Source: Mesorhizobium_K sp040049215 (GTDB lineage Bacteria > Pseudomonadota > Alphaproteobacteria > Rhizobiales > Rhizobiaceae). Taken from it: a stretch of DNA of 64,000 nt. The stretch is taken from the NCBI RefSeq assembly GCF_040049215.1, contig NZ_JBDZDN010000007.1, positions 1-64,000 on the forward strand, in the 5' to 3' direction. Shown here piece after piece: positions 44,917-54,636 of this stretch (the stretch's first letter is position 1; each line of letters starts with the position of its first letter). The translations under genes and the position numbers were made by a program. Below the pieces are notes generated by a model that was not told the DNA's origin, ran no database searches, and saw nothing but the letters and a program-made list of their open reading frames with translations.

Positions 44917-45156
44917 ATGCCAAAGCGCATTCTGCAGGGCACCGTCGTCAGCGACAAGAACGAGAAGACGGTTGTCGTCAAGGTCGAGCGTCGCTTCACC
45001 CATCCGGTGATGAAGAAGACCGTGCGTTCGACCAAGAAGTACAAGGCGCATGACGAGAACAACGCCTGCAAGGTGGGCGATCAGGTGTTCATCCAGGAAT
45101 CGAAGCCGATTTCCAAGGACAAACGCTGGATCGTGATCACCGAAGCGCAGGCCTAA
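44917..45156 (+). CDS. rpsQ: 30S ribosomal protein S17
   Basis: 79 residues. OB fold with LQGTVVSDKNEKTVVVKVERRFTHP and a C-terminal KPISKDKRWIVI. Last gene of the S10 operon; 66 nt of leader separate it from rplN, the first spc gene. Confidence 0.96.
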   Translation: MPKRILQGTVVSDKNEKTVVVKVERRFTHPVMKKTVRSTKKYKAHDENNACKVGDQVFIQESKPISKDKRWIVITEAQA

Positions 45157-45222
45157 GAACAATTTTGGATGAGACGGGGAGGGCGAGAGCCGGTCCCCGG
45201 TGAATGAAGAAGGCGGCCAGTC

Positions 45223-45591
45223 ATGATTCAGATGCAAACAAACCTCGACGTCGCGGACAACTCCGGCGCCCGTCGTGTCATGTGCATCAAGGTGCTGGGC
45301 GGTTCGAAGCGGAAATATGCTTCGGTCGGCGACATCATCGTCGTTTCGATCAAGGAAGCCATTCCGCGCGGCCGCGTGAAGAAGGGCGATGTGATGAAGG
45401 CGGTCGTGGTACGCACGGCCAAGGACATCCGCCGCCCGGACGGCAGCGTGATCCGTTTCGACAAGAACGCGGCCGTTCTCGTCGACAACAAGAAAGAGCC
45501 AGTCGGCACGCGCATCTTCGGGCCGGTTCCGCGCGAGCTCCGCGCCAAGAACCACATGAAGATCATCTCGCTCGCGCCTGAAGTGCTGTAA
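45223..45591 (+). CDS. rplN: 50S ribosomal protein L14
   Basis: 122 residues. MIQMQTNLDVADNSGARRVMCIKVLGGS start, typical of L14, and GTRIFGPVPRELR near the end. It forms an intersubunit bridge. First gene of the spc operon. Confidence 0.98.
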   Translation: MIQMQTNLDVADNSGARRVMCIKVLGGSKRKYASVGDIIVVSIKEAIPRGRVKKGDVMKAVVVRTAKDIRRPDGSVIRFDKNAAVLVDNKKEPVGTRIFGPVPRELRAKNHMKIISLAPEVL

Positions 45592-45601
45592 GGAGCCGGA
45601 A

Positions 45602-45913
45602 ATGCAGAAGATCAGAAAAGGCGACAAGGTCGTCGTCCTGGCCGGCAAGGACAAGGGCCGCACCGGTGAGGTGCTGTCCGTCATGCCGAAGGAGGACAAG
45701 GCCCTCGTTCGCGGCGTCAACCAGGTGCGCCGTCACCAGAAGCAGACCCAGTCCCAGGAGGGCGGGATCATCGTCAAGGAAGCGCCGATCCACCTGTCGA
45801 ACCTCGCGGTCGCCGACCCCAAGGACGGCAAGCCGACCCGCGTCGGTTTCCGCGTCGACGGCGACAAGAAGGTGCGTTTCGCCAAGCGCTCGGGAGAAGT
45901 CATCAATGGCTAA
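45602..45913 (+). CDS. rplX: 50S ribosomal protein L24
   Basis: 103 residues. The KOW motif KIRKGDKVVVLAGKDKGRTGEV is at the N-terminus, with VNQVRRHQKQTQ following. It starts 50S assembly. Overlaps the rplE start by 8 nt. Confidence 0.97.
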   Translation: MQKIRKGDKVVVLAGKDKGRTGEVLSVMPKEDKALVRGVNQVRRHQKQTQSQEGGIIVKEAPIHLSNLAVADPKDGKPTRVGFRVDGDKKVRFAKRSGEVING

Positions 45914-46487
45914 GGCAGCAGCACAGGCCCAGGCGACGGCCAAGAACCAGCCGCGCCTGAAGAAGGTCTACGAAGAGACGATCCGCAAGGCGCTTCTCGA
46001 GCAGTTCAAGTATGACAACGAGATGGAGGTTCCGCGCCTCGACAAGATCGTTCTCAACATGGGCGTCGGTGAGGCCACGGGCGACTCCAAGAAGCCCTCG
46101 GTCGCCGCCGAGGATCTCGCGCTGATCGCCGGCCAGAAGGCCGTCGTGACCCGCGCCCGCAAGTCGATCGCCGGCTTCAAGGTGCGCGAGCAGATGCCGA
46201 TCGGCGCCAAGGTAACGCTCCGCAAGGAGCGCATGTACGAGTTCCTGGACCGCCTGGTCACGATCGCGCTGCCGCGCGTTCGCGACTTCCGCGGCCTGAA
46301 CCCGAAGAGCTTTGACGGCCGCGGCAACTACGCCATGGGCATCAAGGAGCACATCGTGTTCCCGGAGATCAACTACGACAAGGTCGATCAGATCTGGGGC
46401 ATGGACATCATCGTTTGTACGACCGCCAAGACGGACGACGAAGCCAGGGCGCTGCTCAAGGCTTTCAACTTCCCCTTCCGGCAGTAA
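45906..46487 (+). CDS. rplE: 50S ribosomal protein L5
   Basis: 193 residues from ATG 45906 inside the end of rplX. A short Ala/Gln-rich extension precedes PRLKKVYEETIRKALLEQF. Signature VPRLDKIVLNMGVGEA and ITRARKSIAGFKVREQMPIG-like VTRARKSIAGFKVREQMPIG are intact. It binds 5S rRNA with L18. Confidence 0.97.
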   Translation: MAKAAAQAQATAKNQPRLKKVYEETIRKALLEQFKYDNEMEVPRLDKIVLNMGVGEATGDSKKPSVAAEDLALIAGQKAVVTRARKSIAGFKVREQMPIGAKVTLRKERMYEFLDRLVTIALPRVRDFRGLNPKSFDGRGNYAMGIKEHIVFPEINYDKVDQIWGMDIIVCTTAKTDDEARALLKAFNFPFRQ

Positions 46488-46513
46488 CGGCAGCGAGCAA
46501 AGGAACAATCTGA

Positions 46514-46819
46514 ATGGCAAAGACCAGCTCAGTCGAGAAGAACAACCGGCGCCGGAAGCTCGTGGCGCAAAGCGCCGCCAAGCGTGCGGCGCTGAAGGCG
46601 ATCATCATGGATCAGTCGAAGCCGCTCGAGGAGCGTTTCCGCGCGCAGCTCAAGCTTTCCGCGATGCCGCGCAATTCGGCCAAGATCCGCATCCGCAACC
46701 GCTGTGAAATCACCGGTCGCCCGCGCGCCGTCTATCGCAAGCTCGGCATGTCGCGCATCGCGCTCCGTCAACTCGGCAATTCCGGGGTCATCCCCGGTCT
46801 CGTCAAGTCCAGCTGGTAA
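46514..46819 (+). CDS. rpsN: 30S ribosomal protein S14 (zinc-free type)
   Basis: 101 residues, the long form without the CxxC zinc motif (only one cysteine, in RNRCEITGRPR). AKTSSVEKNNRRRKLV start and SRIALRQLGNSGVIPGLVKSSW-like end are typical of alphaproteobacterial S14. Confidence 0.97.
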   Translation: MAKTSSVEKNNRRRKLVAQSAAKRAALKAIIMDQSKPLEERFRAQLKLSAMPRNSAKIRIRNRCEITGRPRAVYRKLGMSRIALRQLGNSGVIPGLVKSSW

Positions 46820-46830
46820 GGAGGACTGAC

Positions 46831-47229
46831 ATGTCTTTGAGTGATCCTCTGGGCGATATGCTCACCCGCATCCGCAACGCCTACGGCCGCAAGAAGTCGA
46901 CTGTGTCGACGCCGGCTTCCCGGCTGCGCGCCCGCGTGCTCGACGTGCTGAAGGCCGAGGGCTATATCCGCGACTACAGCCAGACCGACTTCGACAACGG
47001 CAAGTCCGAGATCGAGATCGAGCTGAAGTATTTCGACGGCGCCCCGGTTGTCCGCGAAATCGCCCGCGTCTCGAAGCCTGGCCGCCGCGTCTACGTGTCG
47101 GCCAAGTCCATACCGCACGTGGCTAACGGCCTCGGCATCGCCATCCTCTCCACGCCGAAGGGCGTGATGGCCGATCACGAGGCGCGCGAGCAGAACGTCG
47201 GCGGCGAAATCCTCTGCCAGATCTTCTGA
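46831..47229 (+). CDS. rpsH: 30S ribosomal protein S8
   Basis: 132 residues. SLSDPLGDMLTRIRNAYGRK start and a C-terminal GIAILSTPKGVMADHEAREQ-like signature. It binds the central 16S domain and represses the spc operon in E. coli. Confidence 0.97.
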   Translation: MSLSDPLGDMLTRIRNAYGRKKSTVSTPASRLRARVLDVLKAEGYIRDYSQTDFDNGKSEIEIELKYFDGAPVVREIARVSKPGRRVYVSAKSIPHVANGLGIAILSTPKGVMADHEAREQNVGGEILCQIF

Positions 47230-47261
47230 TCGGCTGAACAAAAAGAATCGAGGAGACGACA

Positions 47262-47795
47262 ATGTCTCGTATTGGCAAGAAACCCGTATCGCTGCCGCAA
47301 GGCGTCACCGCCACCGTCAACGGCCAGACCGTGACGGCGAAGGGACCGAAGGGCGAGCTGCATTTCGTCGTCAACGACGAGGTGCTGGTCAAGATGGATG
47401 ACGGCCAGATCGCCGTCGAGCCGCGCGACCAGTCGAAGACGGCGCGTTCCAAGTGGGGCATGTCGCGCACGCAGATCGTGAACATCCTGACCGGCGTGAA
47501 GGACGGCTTCGAGAAGAAGCTCGAAATCAGCGGCGTCGGTTATCGCGCGGCGCTTCAGGGCAAGAACCTGCAGCTCGCGCTCGGCTTCAGCCACGACGTG
47601 GTGTACGAGACCCCGAAGGGCATCACGATCACCGTGCCGAAGCCGACCGAGATCACGATCACGGGCATCGACAAGCAGCAGGTCGGCCAGGTGGCCGCCG
47701 AGATCCGTAAGTATCGCGGACCCGAGCCTTACAAGGGCAAGGGCGTGAAGTATGCCGGCGAGCGCATCGTGCGCAAGGAAGGCAAGAAGAAGTAG
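47262..47795 (+). CDS. rplF: 50S ribosomal protein L6
   Basis: 177 residues. SRIGKKPVSLPQGVTATVNG start, two similar domains, and the signature PEPYKGKGVKYAGERIVRKEG at the C-terminus. A palindromic repeat begins 6 nt after its stop and separates it from rplR by 143 nt, unusually far for this operon. Confidence 0.97.
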   Translation: MSRIGKKPVSLPQGVTATVNGQTVTAKGPKGELHFVVNDEVLVKMDDGQIAVEPRDQSKTARSKWGMSRTQIVNILTGVKDGFEKKLEISGVGYRAALQGKNLQLALGFSHDVVYETPKGITITVPKPTEITITGIDKQQVGQVAAEIRKYRGPEPYKGKGVKYAGERIVRKEGKKK

Positions 47796-47800
47796 AACGC

Positions 47801-47846
47801 GGCATGATCCCCGAGAAGTCGCAGACTTTTCGGACAGGGTCATGCC
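47801..47846. repeat. rhizobial-type intergenic palindrome between rplF and rplR
   Basis: Outer arms GGCATGATCC and GGGTCATGCC, inner arms CGAGAAGT and ACTTTTCGG, with a short loop. A close relative of the elements at 48298 and 21503. It can fold as a stem of about 18 imperfect pairs in the mRNA. Confidence 0.75.
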
Positions 47847-47938
47847 TTAAAGACCAACGCCACGGGGGCTCAGTCGCGGGAGGCAATCCCTACCGCACAG
47901 GACGGCCCCCGGCTTATGAAGGCAAGGAAAGTAAGATC

Positions 47939-48298
47939 ATGGCTTCGAAAGAATCCACCCAACGCCGCGCCCAGCGCATCCGCCGCCAGGTAAAGGCCGT
48001 CTCCAACGGCCGCCTGCGCCTGTCGGTGCACCGGTCGTCGAAGAACATCCACGCGCAGGTCATCGACGACGCGAAGGGTCACACCGTCGCTTCGGCTTCG
48101 AGCCTCGAGAAGGACTTGAAGGGCTCGCTGAAGACCGGCGCCGATGTGGCCGCCGCCATTGCCGTCGGCAAGCTCGTCGCCGAGCGCGCGTCCAAGGCAG
48201 GCGTCAAGGAAGTCGTCTTCGACCGTGGCCCGTATATCTATCACGGCCGCGTCAAGGCGCTCGCCGAGGCAGCCCGCGAGGCCGGCCTGAGCTTCTAG
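47939..48298 (+). CDS. rplR: 50S ribosomal protein L18
   Basis: 119 residues from ATG 47939. Ser/Thr/Arg-rich N-terminus, then RRQVKAVSNGRLRLSVHRSSKNIHAQVID and the end FDRGPYIYHGRVKALAEAAREAGL. It binds 5S rRNA. Flanked on both sides by palindromic repeats, the second overlapping the last base of its stop codon. Confidence 0.97.
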   Translation: MASKESTQRRAQRIRRQVKAVSNGRLRLSVHRSSKNIHAQVIDDAKGHTVASASSLEKDLKGSLKTGADVAAAIAVGKLVAERASKAGVKEVVFDRGPYIYHGRVKALAEAAREAGLSF

Positions 48299-48342
48299 GC
48301 ATAGTCCCGAAAAGTTGCAGACTTTTCGGACGGGACGATGCC
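48298..48342. repeat. rhizobial-type intergenic palindrome between rplR and rpsE
   Basis: Outer arms GGCATAGTCCC and GGGACGATGCC, inner arms CGAAAAGT and ACTTTTCG around TGCAG-type loop. It shares the core GCAGACTTTTCGGAC with the element at 47801. Two copies thus flank rplR. Confidence 0.78.
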
Positions 48343-48425
48343 AAGGAGAGAATGATTTCGCCGCCAGATCCAAAAGGATCGGCAAATAGCAACCCGTGCT
48401 TCCGGAAAAGAACAAGGAACAGGAT

Positions 48426-48995
48426 ATGGCACAGGAACGTAGGGACGGCGGCCATCGCGGCGGCCGAGACCGTGAAGAGCGCGACAGCGAATTCGTCGAC
48501 AAGCTCGTCCACATCAACCGCGTCGCCAAGGTCGTCAAGGGCGGCCGGCGCTTCGGTTTCGCGGCGCTCGTCGTCGTCGGCGACCAGAAGGGCCGCGTCG
48601 GCTTCGGCCACGGCAAGGCGCGCGAAGTGCCCGAGGCGATCCGCAAGGCGACCGAGTCGGCCAAGCGCGACCTGATCTTCGTGCCGCTGCGTTCGGGCCG
48701 CACTCTGCATCACGACGTCGAGGGACGGCACGGGGCGGGCAAGGTTCTGCTGCGCGCCGCCAAGCCTGGCACCGGCATCATCGCCGGCGGCCCGATGCGC
48801 GCCGTGTTCGAGACGCTCGGCATGCATGACGTGGTCGCCAAGTCGATGGGGTCGTCCAACCCCTACAACATGGTCCGCGCGACCTTCGATGCGTTGAAGA
48901 GCCAGATGCATCCGAAGGATGTGGCGGCCCAGCGCGGCATCAAGTACTCGACGCTCCAGGCTCGCCGCGGCAACGCGGTCGCGGCCGAAGAGTAG
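48426..48995 (+). CDS. rpsE: 30S ribosomal protein S5
   Basis: 189 residues from ATG 48426. The Arg/Gly/Asp-rich N-terminus (AQERRDGGHRGGRDREERD) precedes the signature FVDKLVHINRVAKVVKGGRRF and FAALVVVGDQKGRVGFGHGKA. It acts in decoding fidelity and mRNA unwinding. Confidence 0.97.
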   Translation: MAQERRDGGHRGGRDREERDSEFVDKLVHINRVAKVVKGGRRFGFAALVVVGDQKGRVGFGHGKAREVPEAIRKATESAKRDLIFVPLRSGRTLHHDVEGRHGAGKVLLRAAKPGTGIIAGGPMRAVFETLGMHDVVAKSMGSSNPYNMVRATFDALKSQMHPKDVAAQRGIKYSTLQARRGNAVAAEE

Positions 48996-49018
48996 TCGTC
49001 GCCTCAGGGATCATCACC

Positions 49019-49216
49019 ATGGCCAAGAAAGCTACCAAGACCGTGACCGTCGAGCAGATCGGCAGCCCGATCCGCCGTCCCAAGGAACAGCGCGCAACGC
49101 TGGTCGGCCTCGGGTTGAACAAGATGCACAAGCAGCGCACGCTGGAGGATACGCCTTCGGTCCGCGGCATGATCGCCGCCGTTGCCCACCTCGTCCGCGT
49201 CGTCGACGAGAAATAG
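49019..49216 (+). CDS. rpmD: 50S ribosomal protein L30
   Basis: 65 residues. KKATKTVTVEQIGSPIRRPKEQ start and the signature LVGLGLNKMHKQRTLEDTPSV. Standard spc-operon position between rpsE and rplO. Confidence 0.96.
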   Translation: MAKKATKTVTVEQIGSPIRRPKEQRATLVGLGLNKMHKQRTLEDTPSVRGMIAAVAHLVRVVDEK

Positions 49217-49239
49217 GGCAGGGCGCGAGGAGAAAGACA

Positions 49240-49716
49240 ATGAAACTCAACGAACTCAGGGACAACGAAGGCGCCACCCATTCGAAGAAGCGCCTCGGGC
49301 GCGGCATCGGCTCGGGCTCCGGCAAGACGGCCGGTCGCGGCGTGAAGGGCCAGAAGGCGCGCTCCGGCGTCGCCATCAACGGCTTCGAGGGCGGCCAGAT
49401 GCCGCTCTATCGCCGCCTGCCGAAGCGCGGCTTCAACAACATCTTCGCCAAGAGCTTCAACGTCGTGTCGCTCGCCCGCATCCAGACGGCCATCGACGCC
49501 AAAAAGCTCGACGCCAAGGCGACGGTCGACGCGGAAGCCCTCATCAAGGCCGGCGTGATCCGCCGCGCCAAGGACGGCGTGCGGCTTCTGGCCGACGGCG
49601 AGCTGAAGGCGAAGCTCGCCTTCGACATCGCCGGAGCGTCCAAGGCCGCGATCGAGAAAGTCGAGAAGGCCGGGGGTTCGGTCAAGCTGCCTGCGAAGGC
49701 GGAAGCGACCGAGTAA
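49240..49716 (+). CDS. rplO: 50S ribosomal protein L15
   Basis: 158 residues from ATG 49240. MKLNELRDNEGATHSKKRLG start, Gly-rich GRGIGSGSGKTAGRGVKGQKARSG, and the C-terminal GGSVKLP. Followed after 130 nt by secY. Confidence 0.97.
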   Translation: MKLNELRDNEGATHSKKRLGRGIGSGSGKTAGRGVKGQKARSGVAINGFEGGQMPLYRRLPKRGFNNIFAKSFNVVSLARIQTAIDAKKLDAKATVDAEALIKAGVIRRAKDGVRLLADGELKAKLAFDIAGASKAAIEKVEKAGGSVKLPAKAEATE

Positions 49717-49846
49717 CGGGCCCTTCAGACGGGCGGCGGCAAGGGGATTGCCGCCGCTTGCAACTTCGTCGACCGGAGCCTATCTCGGAACTTCGGCGAC
49801 ACGCGATGCCCGCACCGGGTCAGCGTGACCAAGCGGAGAATAGTGC

Positions 49847-51183
<1,337 letters not shown>

Positions 51184-51187
<4 letters not shown>

Positions 51188-51786
51188 GGCTGATACTGCT
51201 TGGTCCGCCGGGGGCGGGCAAGGGGACGCAAGCACTAAGACTGGTCGAAAAACACGGCATACCTCAGCTCTCAACCGGCGACATGCTGCGCGCGGCTGTC
51301 GCGGCGAAAACGCCGATCGGCCTGAAGGCGAAGGCGGTCATGGACGCCGGCGAGCTCGTTTCCGACGAGATCGTCAACGCCATCGTCGCCGAGCGCATCG
51401 ACCAGAAGGACTGCGCCAGGGGCTTTGTCCTCGACGGCTATCCGCGCACGCTGGCGCAGGCCGACGCCGTGGGCAGGATGCTAAAGAAACGCAAGCTGAA
51501 GCTCGATGTGGTCATCGAACTGACCGTCGATGAAGCCGAACTCGTAGCGCGCATCGCCAAGCGGGCGGAAGAGACCAAGGCTGCCGGCAAGCCGGTCAGG
51601 GCCGACGACGATCCGGCGAAGGTTCCGGTTCGCCTGCGCGAATACTACAAGAACACCGCGCCGCTGACCGGCTACTACTACGCCAAGGGTCTGCTCAAGA
51701 CCGTCGACGGCATGGCTGGTATCGACGACGTGACGAAAGCGATCGAGGCGCTGCTGAAGAAGGCCGGCAAGAAGGCGAAGAAGTAA
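51184..51786 (+). CDS. adk: adenylate kinase, short-lid type
   Basis: 200 residues. P-loop GPPGAGKGTQ at 7-16, QLSTGDMLRAAV, and GFVLDGYPRTLAQADA. The lid between AKRAEETKAAGKPVRADDDPAK and RLREYYKNTAPL is short and lacks cysteines, as in other alphaproteobacteria. It balances ATP, ADP and AMP. Coupled to secY. Confidence 0.96.
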
Positions 51787-51789
51787 CGG

Positions 51790-51818
51790 TTGACTAGGAA
51801 GCGTCGCTGGGCTATAGC
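51790..51818 (+). promoter_or_regulatory. putative promoter of the alpha operon
   Basis: TTGACT (51790-51795), 17 nt, TATAGC (51813-51818), starting 4 nt after the adk stop and about 160 nt upstream of rpsM. Close to the consensus in both boxes. It would give rpsM-rpsK-rpoA-rplQ extra transcription independent of the spc operon. Confidence 0.6.
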
Positions 51819-51978
51819 GGCGCATCTCCGAATAGGCGTGAGGCTGCCGGGTCCCTTGGGACAAGGCGGCCTTGTTGAATTGGAAGATACCCCGCAAGGG
51901 CCGGCCTCCACCGGACGCGGGTCAACCATAACCTGCCGGCCAGATGAAATTCTGCAGCCGGCCCACATGGAGAAGACG

Positions 51979-52347
51979 ATGGCCCGCATAGCAGGCGTCA
52001 ACATACCGACCAACAAGCGCGTCGTCATCGCGCTCCAGTACATTCACGGCATCGGCAAGAGATTCGCCCAGGAGATCGTCGACAAGGTCGGCATTCCGGC
52101 AGACCGCCGCGTCAACCAGCTGACCGACGCCGAGGTGCTCCAGATCCGCGAAGCGATCGACCGCGACTACCAGGTGGAGGGTGACCTGCGCCGCGAGACC
52201 TCGATGAACATCAAGCGCCTGATGGACCTCGGCGCCTATCGCGGCCTGCGTCATCGCCGCAACCTGCCTGTCCGCGGCCAGCGCACGCACACCAACGCCC
52301 GCACCCGCAAGGGTCCGGCGAAGGCGATCGCGGGCAAGAAGAAGTAA
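51979..52347 (+). CDS. rpsM: 30S ribosomal protein S13
   Basis: 122 residues from ATG 51979 after GGAGAAG. ARIAGVNIPTNKRVVIALQYIHGIG start and the signature GLRHRRNLPVRGQRTHTNAR. No rpmJ lies between secY and rpsM, usual in Rhizobiales. A repetitive hairpin follows its stop. Confidence 0.97.
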   Translation: MARIAGVNIPTNKRVVIALQYIHGIGKRFAQEIVDKVGIPADRRVNQLTDAEVLQIREAIDRDYQVEGDLRRETSMNIKRLMDLGAYRGLRHRRNLPVRGQRTHTNARTRKGPAKAIAGKKK

Positions 52348-52350
52348 TCT

Positions 52351-52425
52351 GGAGTGAGTAGGGAGCAGTGAGTAGGAAATAGTCGATTTCCCACTACTCA
52401 CTACTGACTATTCCCTACTGACTCC
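52351..52425. repeat. GAGTAG/CTACTC repeat hairpin between rpsM and rpsK
   Basis: The left half is built of GTGAGTAGG-like units (52351-52378) and the right half of CCCACTACTCACTACTGACT-like units (52390-52425). The right half is the imperfect inverse of the left, giving a long hairpin. Composition (no CG steps over most of its length) is alien to the surrounding DNA. Such AGTAGTGAGTAG palindromes occur as dispersed repeats in various bacteria. It lies 3 nt after rpsM. Confidence 0.75.
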
Positions 52426-52478
52426 CTGGTGTAGCCGCTGGCATTACGGCGGCGTTGAGATCGATAGAAAGGTACTAC

Positions 52479-52868
52479 ATGGCCAAGGAAGCCGGACGCG
52501 TCCGCCGTCGCGAACGCAAGAACATCTCGTCGGGCACCGCCCACGTGAACTCCACCTTCAACAACACGATGATCACCATCACCGACGCGCAGGGCAACAC
52601 GATCGCCTGGTCGTCGGCCGGTGCCCAGGGCTTCAAGGGTTCGCGCAAGTCGACCCCGTTCGCCGCCCAGATGGCTGCCGAGGACGTCGCCAAGAAGGCG
52701 CAGGAACACGGCATGCGCATGCTCGAGGTCGAGGTCTGCGGTCCGGGTTCGGGTCGTGAATCGGCGCTGCGCGCGCTGCAGGCCGGCGGCTTCACCATCA
52801 CCTCGATCCGCGACGTGACGCCGATCCCGCACAATGGCTGCCGCCCGCGCAAGAAGCGGCGCGTCTAA
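52479..52868 (+). CDS. rpsK: 30S ribosomal protein S11
   Basis: 129 residues. AKEAGRVRRRERKNISSGTAHV start, SAGAQGFKGSRKSTPFAAQM, and the C-terminal IPHNGCRPRKKRRV. It forms part of the mRNA exit platform with S7. Confidence 0.98.
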   Translation: MAKEAGRVRRRERKNISSGTAHVNSTFNNTMITITDAQGNTIAWSSAGAQGFKGSRKSTPFAAQMAAEDVAKKAQEHGMRMLEVEVCGPGSGRESALRALQAGGFTITSIRDVTPIPHNGCRPRKKRRV

Positions 52869-52998
52869 CCATATACGCATAGAACCGCCGCGCGAGCGTT
52901 CGTCCAGCATGGTTCCATGCTGAAAGAGCAGCTCCTCCACGGCTTTCCATGGAGACCGCCACGATTGGATGGTGGCGGCACAACGGAAGGAAGACCAA

Positions 52999-54009
52999 AT
53001 GATCCAGAAAAACTGGCAAGAACTGATCAAGCCGAACAAGATCGAATTCTCCTCGAAGGGCAAGACGGTGACCACGCTGGTGGCCGAGCCGCTCGAGCGT
53101 GGCTTCGGCCTGACGCTCGGCAACGCGCTGCGGCGCGTGCTGCTCTCGTCGCTGCGCGGCGCTGCCGTCACCGCCGTCCAGATCGACGGCGTGCTGCATG
53201 AGTTCTCCTCGATCGCCGGCGTGCGCGAGGACGTGACCGACATCGTGCTCAACATCAAGGAAATCGCCATCAAGATGGAAGGCGATGGTCCCAAGCGCAT
53301 GGTCGTGCGCAAGCAGGGTCCGGGCGCCGTCGTCGCCGGCGACATCCAGACCGTGGGCGATGTCGAAATCCTGAACCCCGACCATGTCATCTGCACGCTC
53401 GACGAGGGCGCGGAGATCCGCATGGAGTTCACCGTCGACACCGGCAAGGGTTATGTGCCGGCCGACCGCAACCGCGCCGAAGACGCGCCGATCGGGCTGA
53501 TCCCGGTCGACAGCCTCTACTCGCCGGTCAAGAAGGTCTCCTACAAGGTCGAGAATACCCGCGAAGGCCAGGTTCTCGACTACGACAAGCTGACCATGAC
53601 GCTCGAGACCAACGGCTCGGTCACCGGCGAGGACGCCGTGGCGTTTGCCGCGCGCATCCTGCAGGACCAGCTCGGCCTGTTCGTCAACTTCGACGAGCCG
53701 CAGAAGGAAGTCGCGACCGAGGCGGTCACCGAACTCGCCTTCAACCCGGCGCTCTTGAAGAAGGTCGACGAGCTGGAGCTTTCGGTCCGCTCGGCCAACT
53801 GCCTGAAGAACGACAACATCGTCTATATTGGCGACCTGATCCAGAAGACCGAGGCGGAGATGCTGCGCACCCCGAACTTCGGCCGCAAGTCGCTGAACGA
53901 GATCAAGGAAGTGCTGGCGGCCATGGGCCTGCACCTCGGCATGGAAGTGCCGGATTGGCCGCCGGAAAACATCGAAGACCTCGCCAAGCGTTACGAAGAC
54001 CAGTATTGA
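52999..54009 (+). CDS. rpoA: RNA polymerase subunit alpha
   Basis: 336 residues. Assembly domain (about 1-235, with LEPLERGFGLTLGNALRRVLLSS-like motif), flexible linker, and the C-terminal domain (about 255-320: LELSVRSANCLKNDNIVYIG, LIQKTEAEMLRTPNFGRKSL) that contacts UP elements and activators. Start 52999. Confidence 0.98.
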   Translation: MIQKNWQELIKPNKIEFSSKGKTVTTLVAEPLERGFGLTLGNALRRVLLSSLRGAAVTAVQIDGVLHEFSSIAGVREDVTDIVLNIKEIAIKMEGDGPKRMVVRKQGPGAVVAGDIQTVGDVEILNPDHVICTLDEGAEIRMEFTVDTGKGYVPADRNRAEDAPIGLIPVDSLYSPVKKVSYKVENTREGQVLDYDKLTMTLETNGSVTGEDAVAFAARILQDQLGLFVNFDEPQKEVATEAVTELAFNPALLKKVDELELSVRSANCLKNDNIVYIGDLIQKTEAEMLRTPNFGRKSLNEIKEVLAAMGLHLGMEVPDWPPENIEDLAKRYEDQY

Positions 54010-54113
54010 GCATGAATTCCAAGGGCCGGCGGCGCGAGCCGCCCGGCCCGACGGTCATGCGGAAAGCCATCAGAGGCCGTGGCCTCTTGAACAACTGAAG
54101 AAGGAAAAGAGCC

Positions 54114-54545
54114 ATGCGCCACGGTTTTAAAGGCCGCCGCTTCGCCCGCAGTGTCAGCCACCGCAAGTCGATGTTCGCCAACCTCGCCGTGTCTCTCATC
54201 GAGCACGAGCAGATCGTCACCACCCTGCCCAAGGCGAAGGACCTGCGTCCGATCGTCGAGAAGCTGGTGACTCTCGGCAAGCGCGGCGACCTGCATGCAC
54301 GCCGCCAGGTGATCGCCCAGATCGGCAACGAGAATGTCGTTAAGCGCCTTTTCGACACGCTCGCACCGCGCTACGCCGACCGCAGCGGCGGCTATTTGCG
54401 CATCATGAAGGCCGGTTTCCGTCCTGGCGACAACGCAGCGATGGCGGTGATCGAGTTCGTCGACCGCGACACCACGGCCAAGGGCGCCGGCGACCGCGCC
54501 CGCGCCGAAGCGGAAGACGCCGGGGGCGAGGCCGAGGCGGCCTGA
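54114..54545 (+). CDS. rplQ: 50S ribosomal protein L17
   Basis: 143 residues. MRHGFKGRRFARSVSHRKSM start is diagnostic; a Glu/Ala/Gly-rich C-terminal tail (about 122-143) is an alphaproteobacterial extension. Last gene of the superoperon, followed by a strong terminator. Confidence 0.98.
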   Translation: MRHGFKGRRFARSVSHRKSMFANLAVSLIEHEQIVTTLPKAKDLRPIVEKLVTLGKRGDLHARRQVIAQIGNENVVKRLFDTLAPRYADRSGGYLRIMKAGFRPGDNAAMAVIEFVDRDTTAKGAGDRARAEAEDAGGEAEAA

Positions 54546-54570
54546 TCTCACGGTATGTGGTTGAGTTTTG

Positions 54571-54593
54571 AAAGGGCCTTCGGGCCCTTTTTT
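54571..54593 (+). terminator. Rho-independent terminator after rplQ
   Basis: AAAGGGCC, loop TTCG, GGCCCTTT, TTT: an 8-bp stem with UUCG loop and U-tract, 25 nt after rplQ. It closes the ribosomal superoperon. Confidence 0.92.
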
Positions 54594-54636
54594 GTTGGCC
54601 GGTTGAAATGCCGGCCGGCCGATGAGAACGCCTGTC

